Below are positions 11,315-21,920 of a DNA stretch of 64,000 nt, piece by piece. The first letter of the stretch is position 1. Each line of letters begins with the position of its first letter. Source of the DNA: Bacteroidota bacterium (GTDB lineage Bacteria > Bacteroidota > Bacteroidia > AKYH767-A > OLB10); NCBI GenBank assembly GCA_016699635.1, contig CP064983.1, forward strand, positions 1,426,001-1,490,000. The letters run 5' to 3'. The notes under the pieces are model-generated. The model did not search any database. It was given only the letters and a program-made list of their open reading frames with translations, and was not told the DNA's origin. The position numbers were made by a program, and so were the translations under genes.

Positions 11315-12586
11315 TCATCCTAAAACATCCATCATTGCTTTAGCTTTTAACAAACACTCTTCATACTCGGCAGCAGGGTCAGATTGAATGGTTATTGCTC
11401 CGCCCGTCTGCACTGAAACATAGTTACGTTGTGCATTATACAATATAGTACGGATAATAACATTGAAGTCAAAATCGCCTGAAGGATCAATATAACCAAC
11501 ACTCCCGGAAAACAAGCCTCTGTTTGTTTTCTCATGTTCATCAATCAATGTCATAGCGCTTATTTTAGGAGCACCTGTCATACTTCCCATAGGAAATGCA
11601 GCACGTATGATTTCAGAAAAATTAATTTTGGGTTCAACCTCACAGCTTACTGTAGAAATCAATTGATGTACTGTTTTAAACGTATAGACACTAAGCAACT
11701 CATTCACTTCAACTGTGCCGGGCTTAGCAATTCTTGAAAGGTCATTTCGTACCAAATCAACAATCATCAAATTTTCTGCACGTTCTTTTTCACTATTCTG
11801 CAGATTATCTTTAAGCCATTCATCTTCCTCACGTGATGCGCTGCGTGGTGCTGTTCCCTTTATTGGCTGCGAATAAATTTTATTTCCCCTTCTACACATA
11901 AACCGCTCAGGACTTGATGAAATAATAAATTGATTTTCTTTTTTATAAAAACACGACATGGGAGCACGTGTGTTTGTATTAAGTTTTATATAGGTTTCAA
12001 ACGGATTGATGTTTGCTGCATCATTATAAAACTCCTGACAAAAAGTTACTTCATAAATATTTCCCTGCTGTAACTGTCTCTTTAATTTTTCAACAGCTTG
12101 TATGTAATCATCATTGCTGAAACGAGGCTTTAAAGAAACATTAGCAGATGCATTCATTTGTCTAAGCTCTACATCATCGGCAACAAATTCTTTCGATGTC
12201 TGTTCAAGCTGATCAATCATACGAAGTTTTCCACCTTCAGAAACTAAAACAACTTGTGGTACAAAAAAATGTAAAACAGGAAAATTCAATCGGTCTGTAT
12301 GCGATGATTTTAGTTGTTCGATTTCATTTTTTAGCTCATACGACATAAAACCAAACATCCACTTGCCTTTATTCTTCTGAATAAATGTCTCCAGCTTCTC
12401 TAATGATTCTGATGTTGCCTCAACTGTATCGAGCGCATTAATGCCTGCAAGAAAATCATACTTTGTCAGGCCACTATAGCTCCCTTCTGCAGCATTGTTG
12501 CTGTTTAAAAAACAAAAGTTACGAAAACCATTTGATGACTTTAACAGCTCTTCAAATTCGGCAGGTGAAAATTTAGTGTCGCTCAT
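11315..12586 (-). CDS. pabB: Aminodeoxychorismate synthase component I (PabB-like)
   Basis: 423 residues of the chorismate-binding family. PIKGT at residues 241-245 contains the lysine characteristic of PabB; anthranilate synthases usually have PIAGT there. Further conserved motifs are GNIYEVTFCQ, LIVDLVRNDL-type DLVRNDLSRI, FPMGSMTGAPK and GGAITIQSDP. With a glutaminase partner it aminates chorismate to 4-amino-4-deoxychorismate for folate synthesis. No pabA or pabC is adjacent in the window. tilS follows. Confidence 0.92.
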   Translation of the reverse strand: MSDTKFSPAEFEELLKSSNGFRNFCFLNSNNAAEGSYSGLTKYDFLAGINALDTVEATSESLEKLETFIQKNKGKWMFGFMSYELKNEIEQLKSSHTDRLNFPVLHFFVPQVVLVSEGGKLRMIDQLEQTSKEFVADDVELRQMNASANVSLKPRFSNDDYIQAVEKLKRQLQQGNIYEVTFCQEFYNDAANINPFETYIKLNTNTRAPMSCFYKKENQFIISSSPERFMCRRGNKIYSQPIKGTAPRSASREEDEWLKDNLQNSEKERAENLMIVDLVRNDLSRIAKPGTVEVNELLSVYTFKTVHQLISTVSCEVEPKINFSEIIRAAFPMGSMTGAPKISAMTLIDEHEKTNRGLFSGSVGYIDPSGDFDFNVIIRTILYNAQRNYVSVQTGGAITIQSDPAAEYEECLLKAKAMMDVLG

Positions 12587-12699
12587 AAAGCAAAAAAATC
12601 AAAAAGATTTCTGTTGTTTATGATTCTAAAAAAAGTAGTGAACACGTTTTTAACAAGTTCAATAAATTGAAATGTTTTATAAGTATTATTCACCGATAA

Positions 12700-13785
12700 T
12701 TACCCTCTGTCAACACCCATTTTACTCTCGGGTGCTCCGGTAATTTTATTTCTTAATAGTGCAACATACGACATGACCTTAGAGTTCATAAGTAGAATAG
12801 CTACACAGAAACAAAAAACAAGGAATGTGATAAACCGCAGTTTACTTAACGGAAGAACCAAAACAATAAATAAAATGTTGAATGCAGCCATAATAAAAGT
12901 GCCTCCACGATGTCCGAATTGCTGACGGCAAATCATGTGATGTAAATGGCTTCTGTCTGCTTTAAACGGTGAAATACCATTTGTTACCCTGATAAAAACA
13001 ACTCTTGTTAAATCAAATATTAGTATAAAAATTGTTGCAATGGTTAACGAAGGGCCAAAAGAAACTACGGGAGATGTAAACCAAAGATTAAAAAGTTTTA
13101 AAGTGCAAATGGCAATAAGAAAACCTACAACTAACGAACCCGTATCGCCCATAAATACTCTTGCAGGATTAAAATTAAAATACAGAAAAGATACCAAAGC
13201 ACCAATAACACTGACACATAAAACTGCATAAGCCTGTTGTCCATGAATATGAAACAATACAGTAAAAATGCTGAATATAATAAGCCCTATTGTTGCTGCC
13301 AAGCCATCTAATCCATCAATAAAATTATAGGCGTTTACTAAAAATATTATAATAAAAATACTAATGCCATATTGAGCTATGATAGGTAATTCATGAATGC
13401 CTGTAAAACCATTTAATGTTTGAATGCGTAATCCTGAATAGGTGACTATTAAAGCTGCCAAGAGTTGTATATTTAATTTTACTCTTGCTTTTAAATCCGT
13501 AAGATCATCAAAAAAATCCGGTTATAAATAAAATGAGCATTGCCGCTGCAATGGAATGAAAACTTGAATCCTGATTGTTGTATCCAAACAAAAGATCGAA
13601 ATCATTATAGCAATAAAAATTCCGATACCTCCTAACGAAGGGATAATTGCTGTATGATGTTTGCGAGTGTCGGGGCGGTCAAACAAATTCCATTTAGAAC
13701 AAAGCTGAATCCACGATGGAATGATGAGTGATGCAATAATAAGAGAAGAAATAAATGGAAATAACAGTTGAATAATCTGATTCAT
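12700..13785 (-). CDS. WecA/TagO/MraY-family undecaprenyl-phosphate sugar-1-phosphate transferase (one frameshift)
   Basis: Multi-pass membrane protein, about 360 residues. Family motifs are present: RKHHTAIIPSLGGI, the GFFDDLTDLKARVK aspartate pair, NAYNFIDGLDGLAA and SHLHHMI near the C-terminus. It would move a sugar phosphate (usually GlcNAc-1-P) from UDP-sugar to undecaprenyl phosphate, the first step of O-antigen, capsule or wall-polymer synthesis. The frame breaks near 13605, between FIAIMI and DFDLLFGYN; both halves are family-like. It lies 9 bases from the PorP-type gene upstream, with no other polysaccharide genes adjacent. The exact substrate cannot be read from sequence. Confidence 0.9.
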
Positions 13786-13794
13786 ACAGGTGGT

Positions 13795-15285
13795 TTATTT
13801 AATCAATAATATATCTGCTCGCGATAGTCTTTCTACTTGGATTCCGTCTTCTATCATTAATGCAGGCATTTTGTCTTTAACATCAGCAATCAGGATTCTG
13901 TCAGCATCAATTCCTTTACCTATCATATAATCTTTAACCGTTTCTGCTCTTTGTTTTCCTATACTGTTATTTTTCTTTATTTCAATTTCCGAAGCATTTC
14001 CTGAAACAATAATTTTTCTGTTTGTGTTTTTATACAAATAATCAATTGTAGCTTCTATTACATCAAAGCGGTTATTGATATCATACTTCAAACTATTATC
14101 CTGAAACACTACATACCCTATTGTTTGATAGTTGTAATTAGAAAGTTCTGTTTTCTCTTTCATACTGCTTTTACCTTTCATTGGCATTTCTGCAAGTGAA
14201 ACAACTATAGGATTCTGTTCAATTATTGAAGGAGCAATTACAGGTATAGGTGTCAGCACTTGTGGAGGAGTAACTCTTTGCTCAGGCAATTTTTTCTTAT
14301 TGACAGGCTCAGGTTTTCTTTCTTCATTACGTTTACCTTTTGCACGACCTTGTGGCGTGTAAACGAGTGAAATTTCATAAGCGCCACTACCTCCCGGCTT
14401 GTACTTCGAAATATTAAAGTCATAGCTTGTTCCAAGAAATATTTTATTAAACTGGTAGCCCGCATAAGCAACCATAGCATCGTTATTTCTGTAAAGCAAT
14501 CCTAATTTTACTAAACTGTTATTGCTTAATGACAATTCAGAAATCATACCAGCACTCATTTCCTGAAAGCCATCTTGCTTCATAAAATAAACAAGAGGTT
14601 TCAGCTCAATAGTTTTTGAACAAGTAATTGATGCACCTCCATGAAAATTCATTCTTATAGGATTTACATTCTGTTCTTCAATAAATGATTCTTTAGGTTT
14701 ATTGATATGAGAAAATGAAACACCGGCAAATGGTTTAATCAGAATTTCTTTATTGCCTTGTGCAAAATGATAGGCTATACCTACATTAATATCAGGGCGT
14801 ATAACTTTTGTGTTCGCAAATGTTTCTCCATTTGATGCTGAAGGATCATATCCAATATCAGGAGTGTACTGACTTTCAAATGTAAGTTTGTTGGGGTCGA
14901 AAGATTTTTGAAGAATTCCAACCTGAAATCCTGACGAAAACTGATGTCTTTTTTTATAGCCAAATAGTGTATGATAACTTATGCCTCCCAGAACACTTAA
15001 TCTGCTAAAGCCATCTTTACCTGCACTGTTTTTACTAACCATTAAACCAAAACCCACCTTGTTGACAATTTTATCTAATGCTATTGTTTGTGTTTTGTTA
15101 CTCAATCCGGGAGCAAGCCACTGATTGCGATAATCAACTGCAATGCGCATATTCTGAATACCATTACCCGATAAAGCAGGATTGTAAAATACAGGTACAT
15201 TAAAATATTGTGATATGTGAGGATCCTGTCCATTAACAATTCCCGACAACATATAAAGTGTAACTATGATAATTATTTTTTTCAT
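13795..15285 (-). CDS. PorP/SprF-family T9SS outer-membrane protein fused to an OmpA-like domain
   Basis: 496 residues. Signal peptide MKKIIIIVTLYMLSGIVNG, then the PorP/SprF start QDPHISQYFNVPVFYNPALSG and a beta-barrel region to about residue 310. A Lys/Pro-rich linker (about 313-350) follows, then a C-terminal OmpA-like region with NNSIGKQRAETVKDYMIGKGIDADR split as NNSIGKQRAETV and DYMIGKGIDADR. Usual PorP/SprF proteins are about 300 residues and lack this tail. Known members are needed for secretion or anchoring of CHU_C-type adhesins, and such an adhesin lies 9 bases upstream on the same strand. The OmpA-like part may bind peptidoglycan and fix the complex to the wall (inference). It is diverged at its start. 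Confidence 0.88.
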   Translation of the reverse strand: MKKIIIIVTLYMLSGIVNGQDPHISQYFNVPVFYNPALSGNGIQNMRIAVDYRNQWLAPGLSNKTQTIALDKIVNKVGFGLMVSKNSAGKDGFSRLSVLGGISYHTLFGYKKRHQFSSGFQVGILQKSFDPNKLTFESQYTPDIGYDPSASNGETFANTKVIRPDINVGIAYHFAQGNKEILIKPFAGVSFSHINKPKESFIEEQNVNPIRMNFHGGASITCSKTIELKPLVYFMKQDGFQEMSAGMISELSLSNNSLVKLGLLYRNNDAMVAYAGYQFNKIFLGTSYDFNISKYKPGGSGAYEISLVYTPQGRAKGKRNEERKPEPVNKKKLPEQRVTPPQVLTPIPVIAPSIIEQNPIVVSLAEMPMKGKSSMKEKTELSNYNYQTIGYVVFQDNSLKYDINNRFDVIEATIDYLYKNTNRKIIVSGNASEIEIKKNNSIGKQRAETVKDYMIGKGIDADRILIADVKDKMPALMIEDGIQVERLSRADILLIK

Positions 15286-15294
15286 GTCTGCCGG

Positions 15295-17797
15295 TTATTT
15301 GATGATTGAAATATTGCCCTTCAACACTTTATCATTGCCATCATTCAGCTTTATCTTTACTATGTAACTATATGTTCCATTGGGTGCAAGATTTCCCTTT
15401 ACAGAGCCATCCCATCCTATTACTGCATTGTTTGTTCTGAAAATTAACTGTCCCCATTGATCAAGTATCAACATGTCAGCTGAAACAAATCCAGAACCTT
15501 TTAGTCTGAAAATATCATTGATGCCATCGCTATTAGGTGTAAAAGCAGAGGGTAAAAACAAGTCATGTGCAACGGTAACAGAAATATTTTTTGTGAAACT
15601 GTTCTCACATCCATATTCATCCTTAACTGATAGTGTTACACTGTAATCCCCTTCAGATGAGTAAACATGTTGTGGGTTTTCTTCATTAGAAATCGCATTG
15701 GCAGAACCATCACCAAAATTCCAGGTATAGGTGTTATTCCCTGTTGGTGTATTGTTTTGAAATGATACAGCATAACCACCATCTGCTTTCACAGCCTGGC
15801 TTTCTGTAAAATCAACATGTAAAGCAGGATAGATGTATGCAAGTACAGGAAATCTTGAAATGCTTGTGCAGCCATTAGAATTTAGTTGAACATAAAATGT
15901 GGTGCTTTCTGCAAGAGGTGCAGTAGCATAGCTGCTGCCTGTTGCAAGTGCTGTGCCTCCTGTTGCCTGATCGAACCAACTATAGGTTGTGTTGTTTTGC
16001 TGAACTACTGTTAACAAAACACCTTCACCGCTGCATGATGAATCGCTGCTTGCGTCAATTGTTGCCGGCATAGATTTCAACGAAACATTTACTGGTGGAG
16101 AAACAGAAGTACATCCAAAACTGTTTGTCACAGCTACGGTGTAGTTTGCGGCTGTCTTAGCATAAATGCTTTGTGTTGTTTTTCCATTAGACCACAAGTA
16201 TGATGTTCCTGCAGTAGCTGTTAATTTTACCGAGTCACCGGGGCAAATAACCTGTGCTGCTGATGGAGATATAGATGCACTGAATGATCCGTTTAAGTTT
16301 ACAGTAACTGAATTACTTTGATAACTGCAGCCACCTGTATAAGTTATGCTCACTGCGTAAGTGCCTGGCAGGGTGGCATTGATTGAAGATGTTGTTGCTC
16401 CATTTGTCCACAGGTATGCTATACCGGGTGAAGCTGTCAATGTAGCACTTCCACCTGAGCAAATTGATATTGGCCCCGAAGGAGAAATTACAGGTGTGCT
16501 TGCATCAACAATTGTAATACTTAATGCTGTTGTTGTTGCATAGTTTCCTAATAGTCCAGTTGCAGTACAACTGATAAGATGTGTACCTGCTGATAATGTT
16601 CCTAAAGACAATATCCCTGTTGTATTTGTTGCCAATACTGTACTTCCTTCTTTAAAAGTATAGCTGCTTAGTCCTTGTGGGGAAGCTGTAATAACAGAAG
16701 TTGAACTTGGACAAAATACACTCACATTATTTAATGTTGAAAGTGTTAGTGGATTACTACTCTGATTCATGTTGATGAGTCGGATCAATTCATTTCCTTC
16801 ATCACCAATAAAATATTTGTCTGATGAATGATATGCCATACATGATGGTGAATTGAATGATACCAGCAAAGCAAAGTACATTAGCCGCGCCTGCTGTTCC
16901 TGCTGTTCCTGCAAAAGTGTTTACTGTGCCATTGCTGATTTTACGGATACAGAAATTATTTACATCACCAACAAATATATCGCCTGATGCATCTGCGCAA
17001 ATGCCCAAAGGGTTATCAAATTTACTCACAGAAGCGGCACCATCAACATATCCTGCAGTACTTCCTGCATAGGTGCTCACTACACCTGCAGGAGTAATTT
17101 TTCTGATTTTATTATTCCAGGTATCTGTAACAAATAAATTTCCTGACTGCCCAATAGCAATACTATGAGGATGATCAAACTTTGCATTAATTCCGGTACC
17201 ATTGGCATCGCCACTCTGAAAAGCTGTTCCTGCAAAAGTGGTAACACTACCGTTACTTATCTTGCGGATAACATGTGTCATAAACTCACTCACATAAATA
17301 TTTCCTGAAGCATCTACTGCAATACCTGTTGGAAATCCAAACTGTGCATTGCTTGCCGGCCCGTCAGTAACGCCTGAAGTTCCCGCTCCGGCAACTGTTG
17401 TAACAACTGCTGTTGGCGTAATTTTTCTTATTAAATAATTTTTTGTGTCGGCAACATAAAGGTTTCCCGACTGATCAATGGCAATTCCCCAAGGTTCAAA
17501 AAATGATGCTGCTGTTCCTATCCCATCTGAACTTCCTGCACTACCAGATCCTGCAAATGTTGATACTACTCCTGCAGGTGTTATTTTTCTGATAAGGTGA
17601 TTATTTCTGTCTGCAACAAATAGGTTTCCTGCCACATCGCAAACCATTCCATGTGGATTGTTGAACGTTGCAGAAGTACCCGAGCCATTGACAGCACCTG
17701 AAATGCCACTCTGCCCTGCCAGTGTAACTACATTCTGAGCATTGGCTGTTAACATGCATAACATGACAGCCCATATTGCTATTCCGGCTCTTATCAT
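15295..17797 (-). CDS. NHL-propeller adhesin with PKD and CHU_C (gliding-type) C-terminal domain (one frameshift)
   Basis: Signal peptide (ending LTANAQ), then six NHL repeats, each with a core such as PHGMVCDVAGNLFVADRNN and IRKITPAG, giving a likely six-bladed propeller. Ig-like/SprB-type segments follow (SGGSATLTASPG), then a PKD domain (YTWNFGDGSA) and a CHU_C/type B sorting domain (LPSAFTPNSDGINDIFRLKG ... GTYSYIVKI). The frame breaks near 16860 inside the sixth NHL repeat; FNSPSCMAYHSSD continues it in the other frame. Type B tails are exported by the T9SS with a PorP/SprF partner, and that partner gene follows directly. Probably a surface adhesin; ligand unknown. Confidence 0.88.
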
Positions 17798-18034
17798 TCG
17801 TTTTTCTTCAAAAGTGAACTCCCTTTTATACTTTCTATTTAAAGTAAGGTTACACCATTGAAGCGTTACATCAGAAAAAAATTACTCTTTGAAAATGTGA
17901 TTAGGAACTCTGAAACAACAATTTACGGACAAGATCAACTGTTTGACTAAATTGTCAATGTAACTTTATACTTATGTGAAATGTATTTTGATGAATCTGT
18001 ATATAAAATGATCGAAAAATAAAATCAATTCATA
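17798..18034. other. Intergenic region, nothing recognised
   Basis: 237 AT-rich bases between two minus-strand genes. It must hold the promoter of the NHL/CHU_C gene, but I find no clean TAnnTTTG element and no strong hairpin or RNA gene. Confidence 0.5.
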
Positions 18035-20008
18035 CTATTTCAAAATAACAAACTTCGATTTTTTTAAAAAACCGTTATTTGTTTTGATAAGGACATAATA
18101 TAATCCTTGTTGTAAATTGCTAACATCAAGATTAAAATGATTGGTTGAATTGGCAAATGTGCTTGTATAAACTTCACTACCGGTTGCACTTAACACTTCA
18201 ACATTGTATTCACTACTCTCTGGAATGTCACTCATTTCAATACTAATTTTGTCATGCGCTGGGTTAGGATAAATAATTAATGATTGTATAGATGATAGTT
18301 CGTTAACTGAAACTAATTGCTTTAAGTAAACAGGTTTAATTGCTTCAAGGCTGTCACCCAAATTATTCTTTATCATCAAACGCAAAAAATAATTTCCCGC
18401 AGTAAATCCATTGGTATTCCAACTTCCGAGTAATCCATTGTTGTGAACTTCAGTGATTACATTTGTAACAATTGGTATCCAATTTGAAGTACTGGCACTC
18501 CAATACAAACTGTATTTATCAAAGTCCATTCCTCCACCTGATGGTCCTTGGTCAATCCAAGCCGATCCATTAATCGGAACAACAGTATTGATTATAGCTG
18601 TATCAGGTGATGAAATCTTTTGCATCCATGCAACTGCTCCATCATACGGAACAGGGTCTTGTCCTAAAGTGCTTTGAACACAAACCATCAAACTGTTGCT
18701 TAATGCAGTTGGTGCCATAAAAGGTTGCCAGCCATAAGCAAGAATAAAAATTCCTTTCTTCTCACTTCTTGCCATAGTATAAATAGTTGTGCCTAAAGCA
18801 AGAATGCCACTGCTGTCTGTTGCCCAAAAATATCCGCCACTTCCATCAAGTAATAAATTGTTTGCCTGCACAAGTGCACTTTGCTGTGTGCCCACTTCAC
18901 CTAACTGACAACTGTCTATATCAACCTGTGATGAATCAAAAACATAAAAACTCCATGTCTGTACATCTGTATTAATTAAATGTAAATTTCTGTCCGATAA
19001 TGGTGCAGTATAATTGCTATAATTTGAATTATTAAAAATGCCCGAAACTGTGGCTAAATCACCTCGTTCAAACCAACATCCAATTAATCGTAAGTTTGAA
19101 TTTGATATAGTAACATCAGAACCATTAACAGGCATTAAAGCCCACATTACATTATGACAACTGTCTGCACTAACCTGATATCCTATTCCATTTATTCCGG
19201 GAGTGTTGTTGTTGCATATATAATTGTAAACCGTATCACCGGGAGGGAAAGAATAATTTACTACTGCAGCATCCGGAAAATGATGCCAAAGAATTAAAGT
19301 ATCTGCATTCTTAAATGTAGCCTGGCATTGATCGGTTAAAATATATTCACCGGTTATGTTACAGCCATTGATGTTTATGTTAGCATTACCATATAAACCG
19401 CATGTTGTAAAATCGTTTTGATGAATGTTGGTAAGTTCCACTTTTGCGGAGTCTGCTAAATATAAGTTGTGTGACATACCGCTATAGTTAAATGATGAAT
19501 TCTTTACTTGAACAAAACCATTTTGTGCTACAATAAGACTTCGCTCATAAATATATTGTTGTGGAAAAGTAAATGTTGTGGAGTCAGCAAACAATTTTCC
19601 ATTACCAAGAACATAAATTTCACCTGTATCAATAACTGTTGCCTGATTAAAAATTAAAACACCGCTATTAAAAACTAAAATGGGGCCTGTGTGTGTAAAG
19701 TTTCCTGTAATCACTAATGTGTCGTTTACCTGTGCACCTACAATTATGGTATCAGCTGCCATAAGGGCTTGTTCATTATTATCAAACACTTTTTTGAAAA
19801 GTACAGATGAGGGTGATGAAACAAAACCGGTTGGTGATTGACTTGACTGCTTGTTCTGCTTGCTCCATTGTGCTGAGTTAACAAATTTATTTAATGCTTC
19901 ATTTATTTTTTCCTGCGGAAATAATCTTGCTGAATTACTCTGAGAAAGAATATTCTGATTTACAGAAATCAACAAAAATATTGTAATGTAAATTATGCGA
20001 TTTATCAT
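18035..20008 (-). CDS. T9SS type A secreted protein, probable beta-helix
   Basis: 657 residues, frame intact. It has an N-terminal signal peptide (MINRIIYITIFLLISVNQ...). The middle is rich in short beta-strand-like repeats with N, D and T turns (NSSFNYSGMSHNLYLADSAK, NININGCNITG, ITISNSNLRLIG-like), suggesting a right-handed parallel beta-helix. The C-terminus is a type A T9SS tail (SLIIYPNPAHDKISIE ... GLYYVLIKTNNGF). No catalytic motif is recognisable. It stands alone between spacers of more than 100 bases. Confidence 0.82.
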   Translation of the reverse strand: MINRIIYITIFLLISVNQNILSQSNSARLFPQEKINEALNKFVNSAQWSKQNKQSSQSPTGFVSSPSSVLFKKVFDNNEQALMAADTIIVGAQVNDTLVITGNFTHTGPILVFNSGVLIFNQATVIDTGEIYVLGNGKLFADSTTFTFPQQYIYERSLIVAQNGFVQVKNSSFNYSGMSHNLYLADSAKVELTNIHQNDFTTCGLYGNANININGCNITGEYILTDQCQATFKNADTLILWHHFPDAAVVNYSFPPGDTVYNYICNNNTPGINGIGYQVSADSCHNVMWALMPVNGSDVTISNSNLRLIGCWFERGDLATVSGIFNNSNYSNYTAPLSDRNLHLINTDVQTWSFYVFDSSQVDIDSCQLGEVGTQQSALVQANNLLLDGSGGYFWATDSSGILALGTTIYTMARSEKKGIFILAYGWQPFMAPTALSNSLMVCVQSTLGQDPVPYDGAVAWMQKISSPDTAIINTVVPINGSAWIDQGPSGGGMDFDKYSLYWSASTSNWIPIVTNVITEVHNNGLLGSWNTNGFTAGNYFLRLMIKNNLGDSLEAIKPVYLKQLVSVNELSSIQSLIIYPNPAHDKISIEMSDIPESSEYNVEVLSATGSEVYTSTFANSTNHFNLDVSNLQQGLYYVLIKTNNGFLKKSKFVILK

Positions 20009-20081
20009 TGGTTGATGTTTTTAAACATATCTCAACTTGAGCTTTGTAATAAAACTAAGCATGATTGTTCCTGCTATTTAT

Positions 20082-20089
20082 CAAATGTA
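20082..20089 (-). promoter_or_regulatory. Possible -7 promoter element for the beta-helix protein
   Basis: On the minus strand this reads TACATTTG (TAnnTTTG), 73 bases before the start codon. No matching TTTG is seen at the usual upstream distance, so support is modest. Confidence 0.35.
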
Positions 20090-20141
20090 AAAATAATAAC
20101 AGAAATCATTTGAATTCAAGAAAACTAAAATAAAACCAAGA

Positions 20142-20873
20142 TTAATGCGGCACAGGCTGTTCCCTAATTATTTCCTGTTTCACCCAACTATTTGTTCTTG
20201 TATTCCACCACCATTTGTTATTGAGGTTTTGTTCTGTTGACTCTTGTGGAAATTGTAATTCTGTTTTCCATTGCGGGTTATTGTTTTCATCAAAAATTAT
20301 TTCTGTTTCGTACCAATACATACTTGCATCAGGATTAACCGAAGTTTTTACCAGAGAACATGCGCCATTTTTATGAAACTCTTTGAGTTCTGTTGTGGAA
20401 GAATAACTTCTTCTTATATCGTTTATCGAATAAGTCTTATTTCCAAATTGGTCGAAAAAATTCAGTTCGCGTTTACCATCATGCCAGGGTGTAATTTCTA
20501 CTGATACTCTTTTAGGTGTTGATTGATAATAATGGAAAACAGATTCTTCGGTCTTTACGTTTTTATCTGATAGTTTTGTTGAAGGCGTAGTAAATTGTAC
20601 TTGCTTCTTCGATTTTAATGTATCTTGTATATTCTTAGGCTCTACCACAGGTACAATCGTTTTTGGTACTGTCTGATGGGTTATAGCAGTATCTGTTTTT
20701 TTCTGTTCATGCTTCTCAATAGTATCCTGACTATTTTGATTTGCCAGCTTTTGCTCTATTGTTTGTAAACTCTTCTGCAATGAATCAATTTTTTGAACTA
20801 ACTTTTCATCAGAATTATTTACACATCCGGCTAAAAAAACAAGTAAGCAATTAAAAGTTAAAAGACGTACCAT
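20142..20873 (-). CDS. Putative lipoprotein with coiled-coil start
   Basis: 243 residues. A lipobox-like signal (LVFLAGC, Cys at about 17) is followed by a heptad-rich stretch (LVQKIDSLQKSLQTIEQKL) that should form a coiled coil, then a low-complexity K/T/P linker. The C-terminal half has Trp/Tyr-rich strands (SMYWYETEIIFDENNN, NKWWWNTRTNSW) reminiscent of tracking-type repeats, but I do not recognise a family. Expected to sit in a membrane of the cell envelope. Function unknown. Confidence 0.75.
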   Translation of the reverse strand: MVRLLTFNCLLVFLAGCVNNSDEKLVQKIDSLQKSLQTIEQKLANQNSQDTIEKHEQKKTDTAITHQTVPKTIVPVVEPKNIQDTLKSKKQVQFTTPSTKLSDKNVKTEESVFHYYQSTPKRVSVEITPWHDGKRELNFFDQFGNKTYSINDIRRSYSSTTELKEFHKNGACSLVKTSVNPDASMYWYETEIIFDENNNPQWKTELQFPQESTEQNLNNKWWWNTRTNSWVKQEIIREQPVPH

Positions 20874-20908
20874 ATAGTTTAAAAGATGAAAGTACTTCTA
20901 TTTTTCCA

Positions 20909-20937
20909 TAAAAAACAAAAGCCGCATTTCTGCGGCT
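20909..20937 (-). terminator. Intrinsic terminator of ssb
   Basis: AGCCGCA-TTTC-TGCGGCT forms a 7-bp GC-rich hairpin. On the minus strand it is followed by a T-rich tract (TTTTGTTTTTTAT), immediately downstream of the ssb stop. Confidence 0.85.
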
Positions 20938-20962
20938 CCCATTTTTCCATAAATGAAACTGA

Positions 20963-21301
20963 TTAGTCTTTTTTATCTAACATCAGTATTTCATTAATCA
21001 CTACTTCTGTAATGTACTTCTTGTTACCTTCTTTGTCTGTGTAACTTCTCGAAGTCAACTTTCCTTCTACAGCAACTTCTTTGCCTTTGTCCAAAAACTT
21101 CTCTGCAATTTCTGCTGTTTTACCCCATGCTACCAGATTGTGCCAGTTGGTTTCTGTAACCTTGTCGCCTTTGGCATTCACATACGTTTCGTTTGTAGCA
21201 AGATTAATACGCGCTACTTTGTTACCGTTGTCAAGATTCTTAACTTCTGGTGCTGCTCCAAGATTTCCGATGAGTCTTAGGCTGTTTCTTAATGTGTTCA
21301 T
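20963..21301 (-). CDS. ssb: Single-stranded DNA-binding protein, short form
   Basis: 112 residues covering a single OB-fold: LRLIGNLGAAPEVK, RINLATNETY, TNWHNLVAWGKTAEIAEKFL and GKEVAVEGKLTSRSY are classic SSB motifs. The disordered linker and acidic DDDIPF-type tip are missing; it ends EILMLDKKD. Short SSB paralogues of this kind occur in Bacteroidota, so this is probably not the main replication SSB, or it works without the usual partner-recruiting tail. A strong terminator follows. A divergent zinc-ribbon gene lies 195 bases away. Confidence 0.93.
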   Translation of the reverse strand: MNTLRNSLRLIGNLGAAPEVKNLDNGNKVARINLATNETYVNAKGDKVTETNWHNLVAWGKTAEIAEKFLDKGKEVAVEGKLTSRSYTDKEGNKKYITEVVINEILMLDKKD

Positions 21302-21464
21302 TGTACTTTGTTTTTAATTGTTTATATTATTTATTTTGTTTGAATCGTTTGAACTTGTTTCCGATTGACGATGCAAAAGTGCAGCAGCCCCGGATTCTAA
21401 GTCGGATGATAAGCAGTTAGTTCCGAAAACAGCCGAATGTAACCGTTTGTAATCGGAATTATTT

Positions 21465-21472
21465 TATCTTTG
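21465..21472 (+). promoter_or_regulatory. -7 promoter element for the zinc-ribbon gene
   Basis: TATCTTTG fits TAnnTTTG, 24 bases before the ATG at 21497. A TTTG lies at 21446-21449, but its 15-base spacing is shorter than usual. Confidence 0.5.
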
Positions 21473-21496
21473 TAGTCTTCAAATTATACTCTGAAA

Positions 21497-21880
21497 ATGA
21501 AAAAGGAAAAGACCTGTTTAGAATGTGGCGAAACATTGGTTGGCCGTGCTGATAAAAAGTTTTGTGATGATCAATGCCGAAGCAATTACAACAACAAAGC
21601 CAATAGCGATGTAACAGCAGAAGTACGAAACATCAATAATATTTTAAGAAAAAACAGACGCATTCTAGAATCTATTGCAGGCACTGAAGGAAAAGCAAAA
21701 ATCAGTAAGCAAAAATTATCTGATAAAGGATTCAATTTTAAGTATCACACACATCAGCATCAGACACAAAAAGGAAGTGTGTATAAATTGTGTTATGATT
21801 ATGGTTATTTACCAATTGAAAACGATTTAATCTACATTATCAAGTGGGGCAATTTCACACCTCAGCAAGAAGGAAAATAA
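21497..21880 (+). CDS. Small zinc-ribbon protein, unknown function
   Basis: 127 residues. The N-terminus has a four-cysteine ribbon, CLECGE and then CDDQCRSNYNNKAN, typical of short zinc-ribbon domains. A helical, basic middle (INNILRKNRRILESIAG) and an aromatic-rich C-terminus (YKLCYDYGYLPIEND) follow. The protein is probably cytoplasmic and may bind nucleic acid, because of the ribbon and the basic helix (inference). It is transcribed divergently from ssb. I know no assigned function. Confidence 0.75.
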   Translation: MKKEKTCLECGETLVGRADKKFCDDQCRSNYNNKANSDVTAEVRNINNILRKNRRILESIAGTEGKAKISKQKLSDKGFNFKYHTHQHQTQKGSVYKLCYDYGYLPIENDLIYIIKWGNFTPQQEGK

Positions 21881-21920
21881 ATTTGATAAAATATTCACAA
21901 TAAGAAAATTTAAAGTATAG

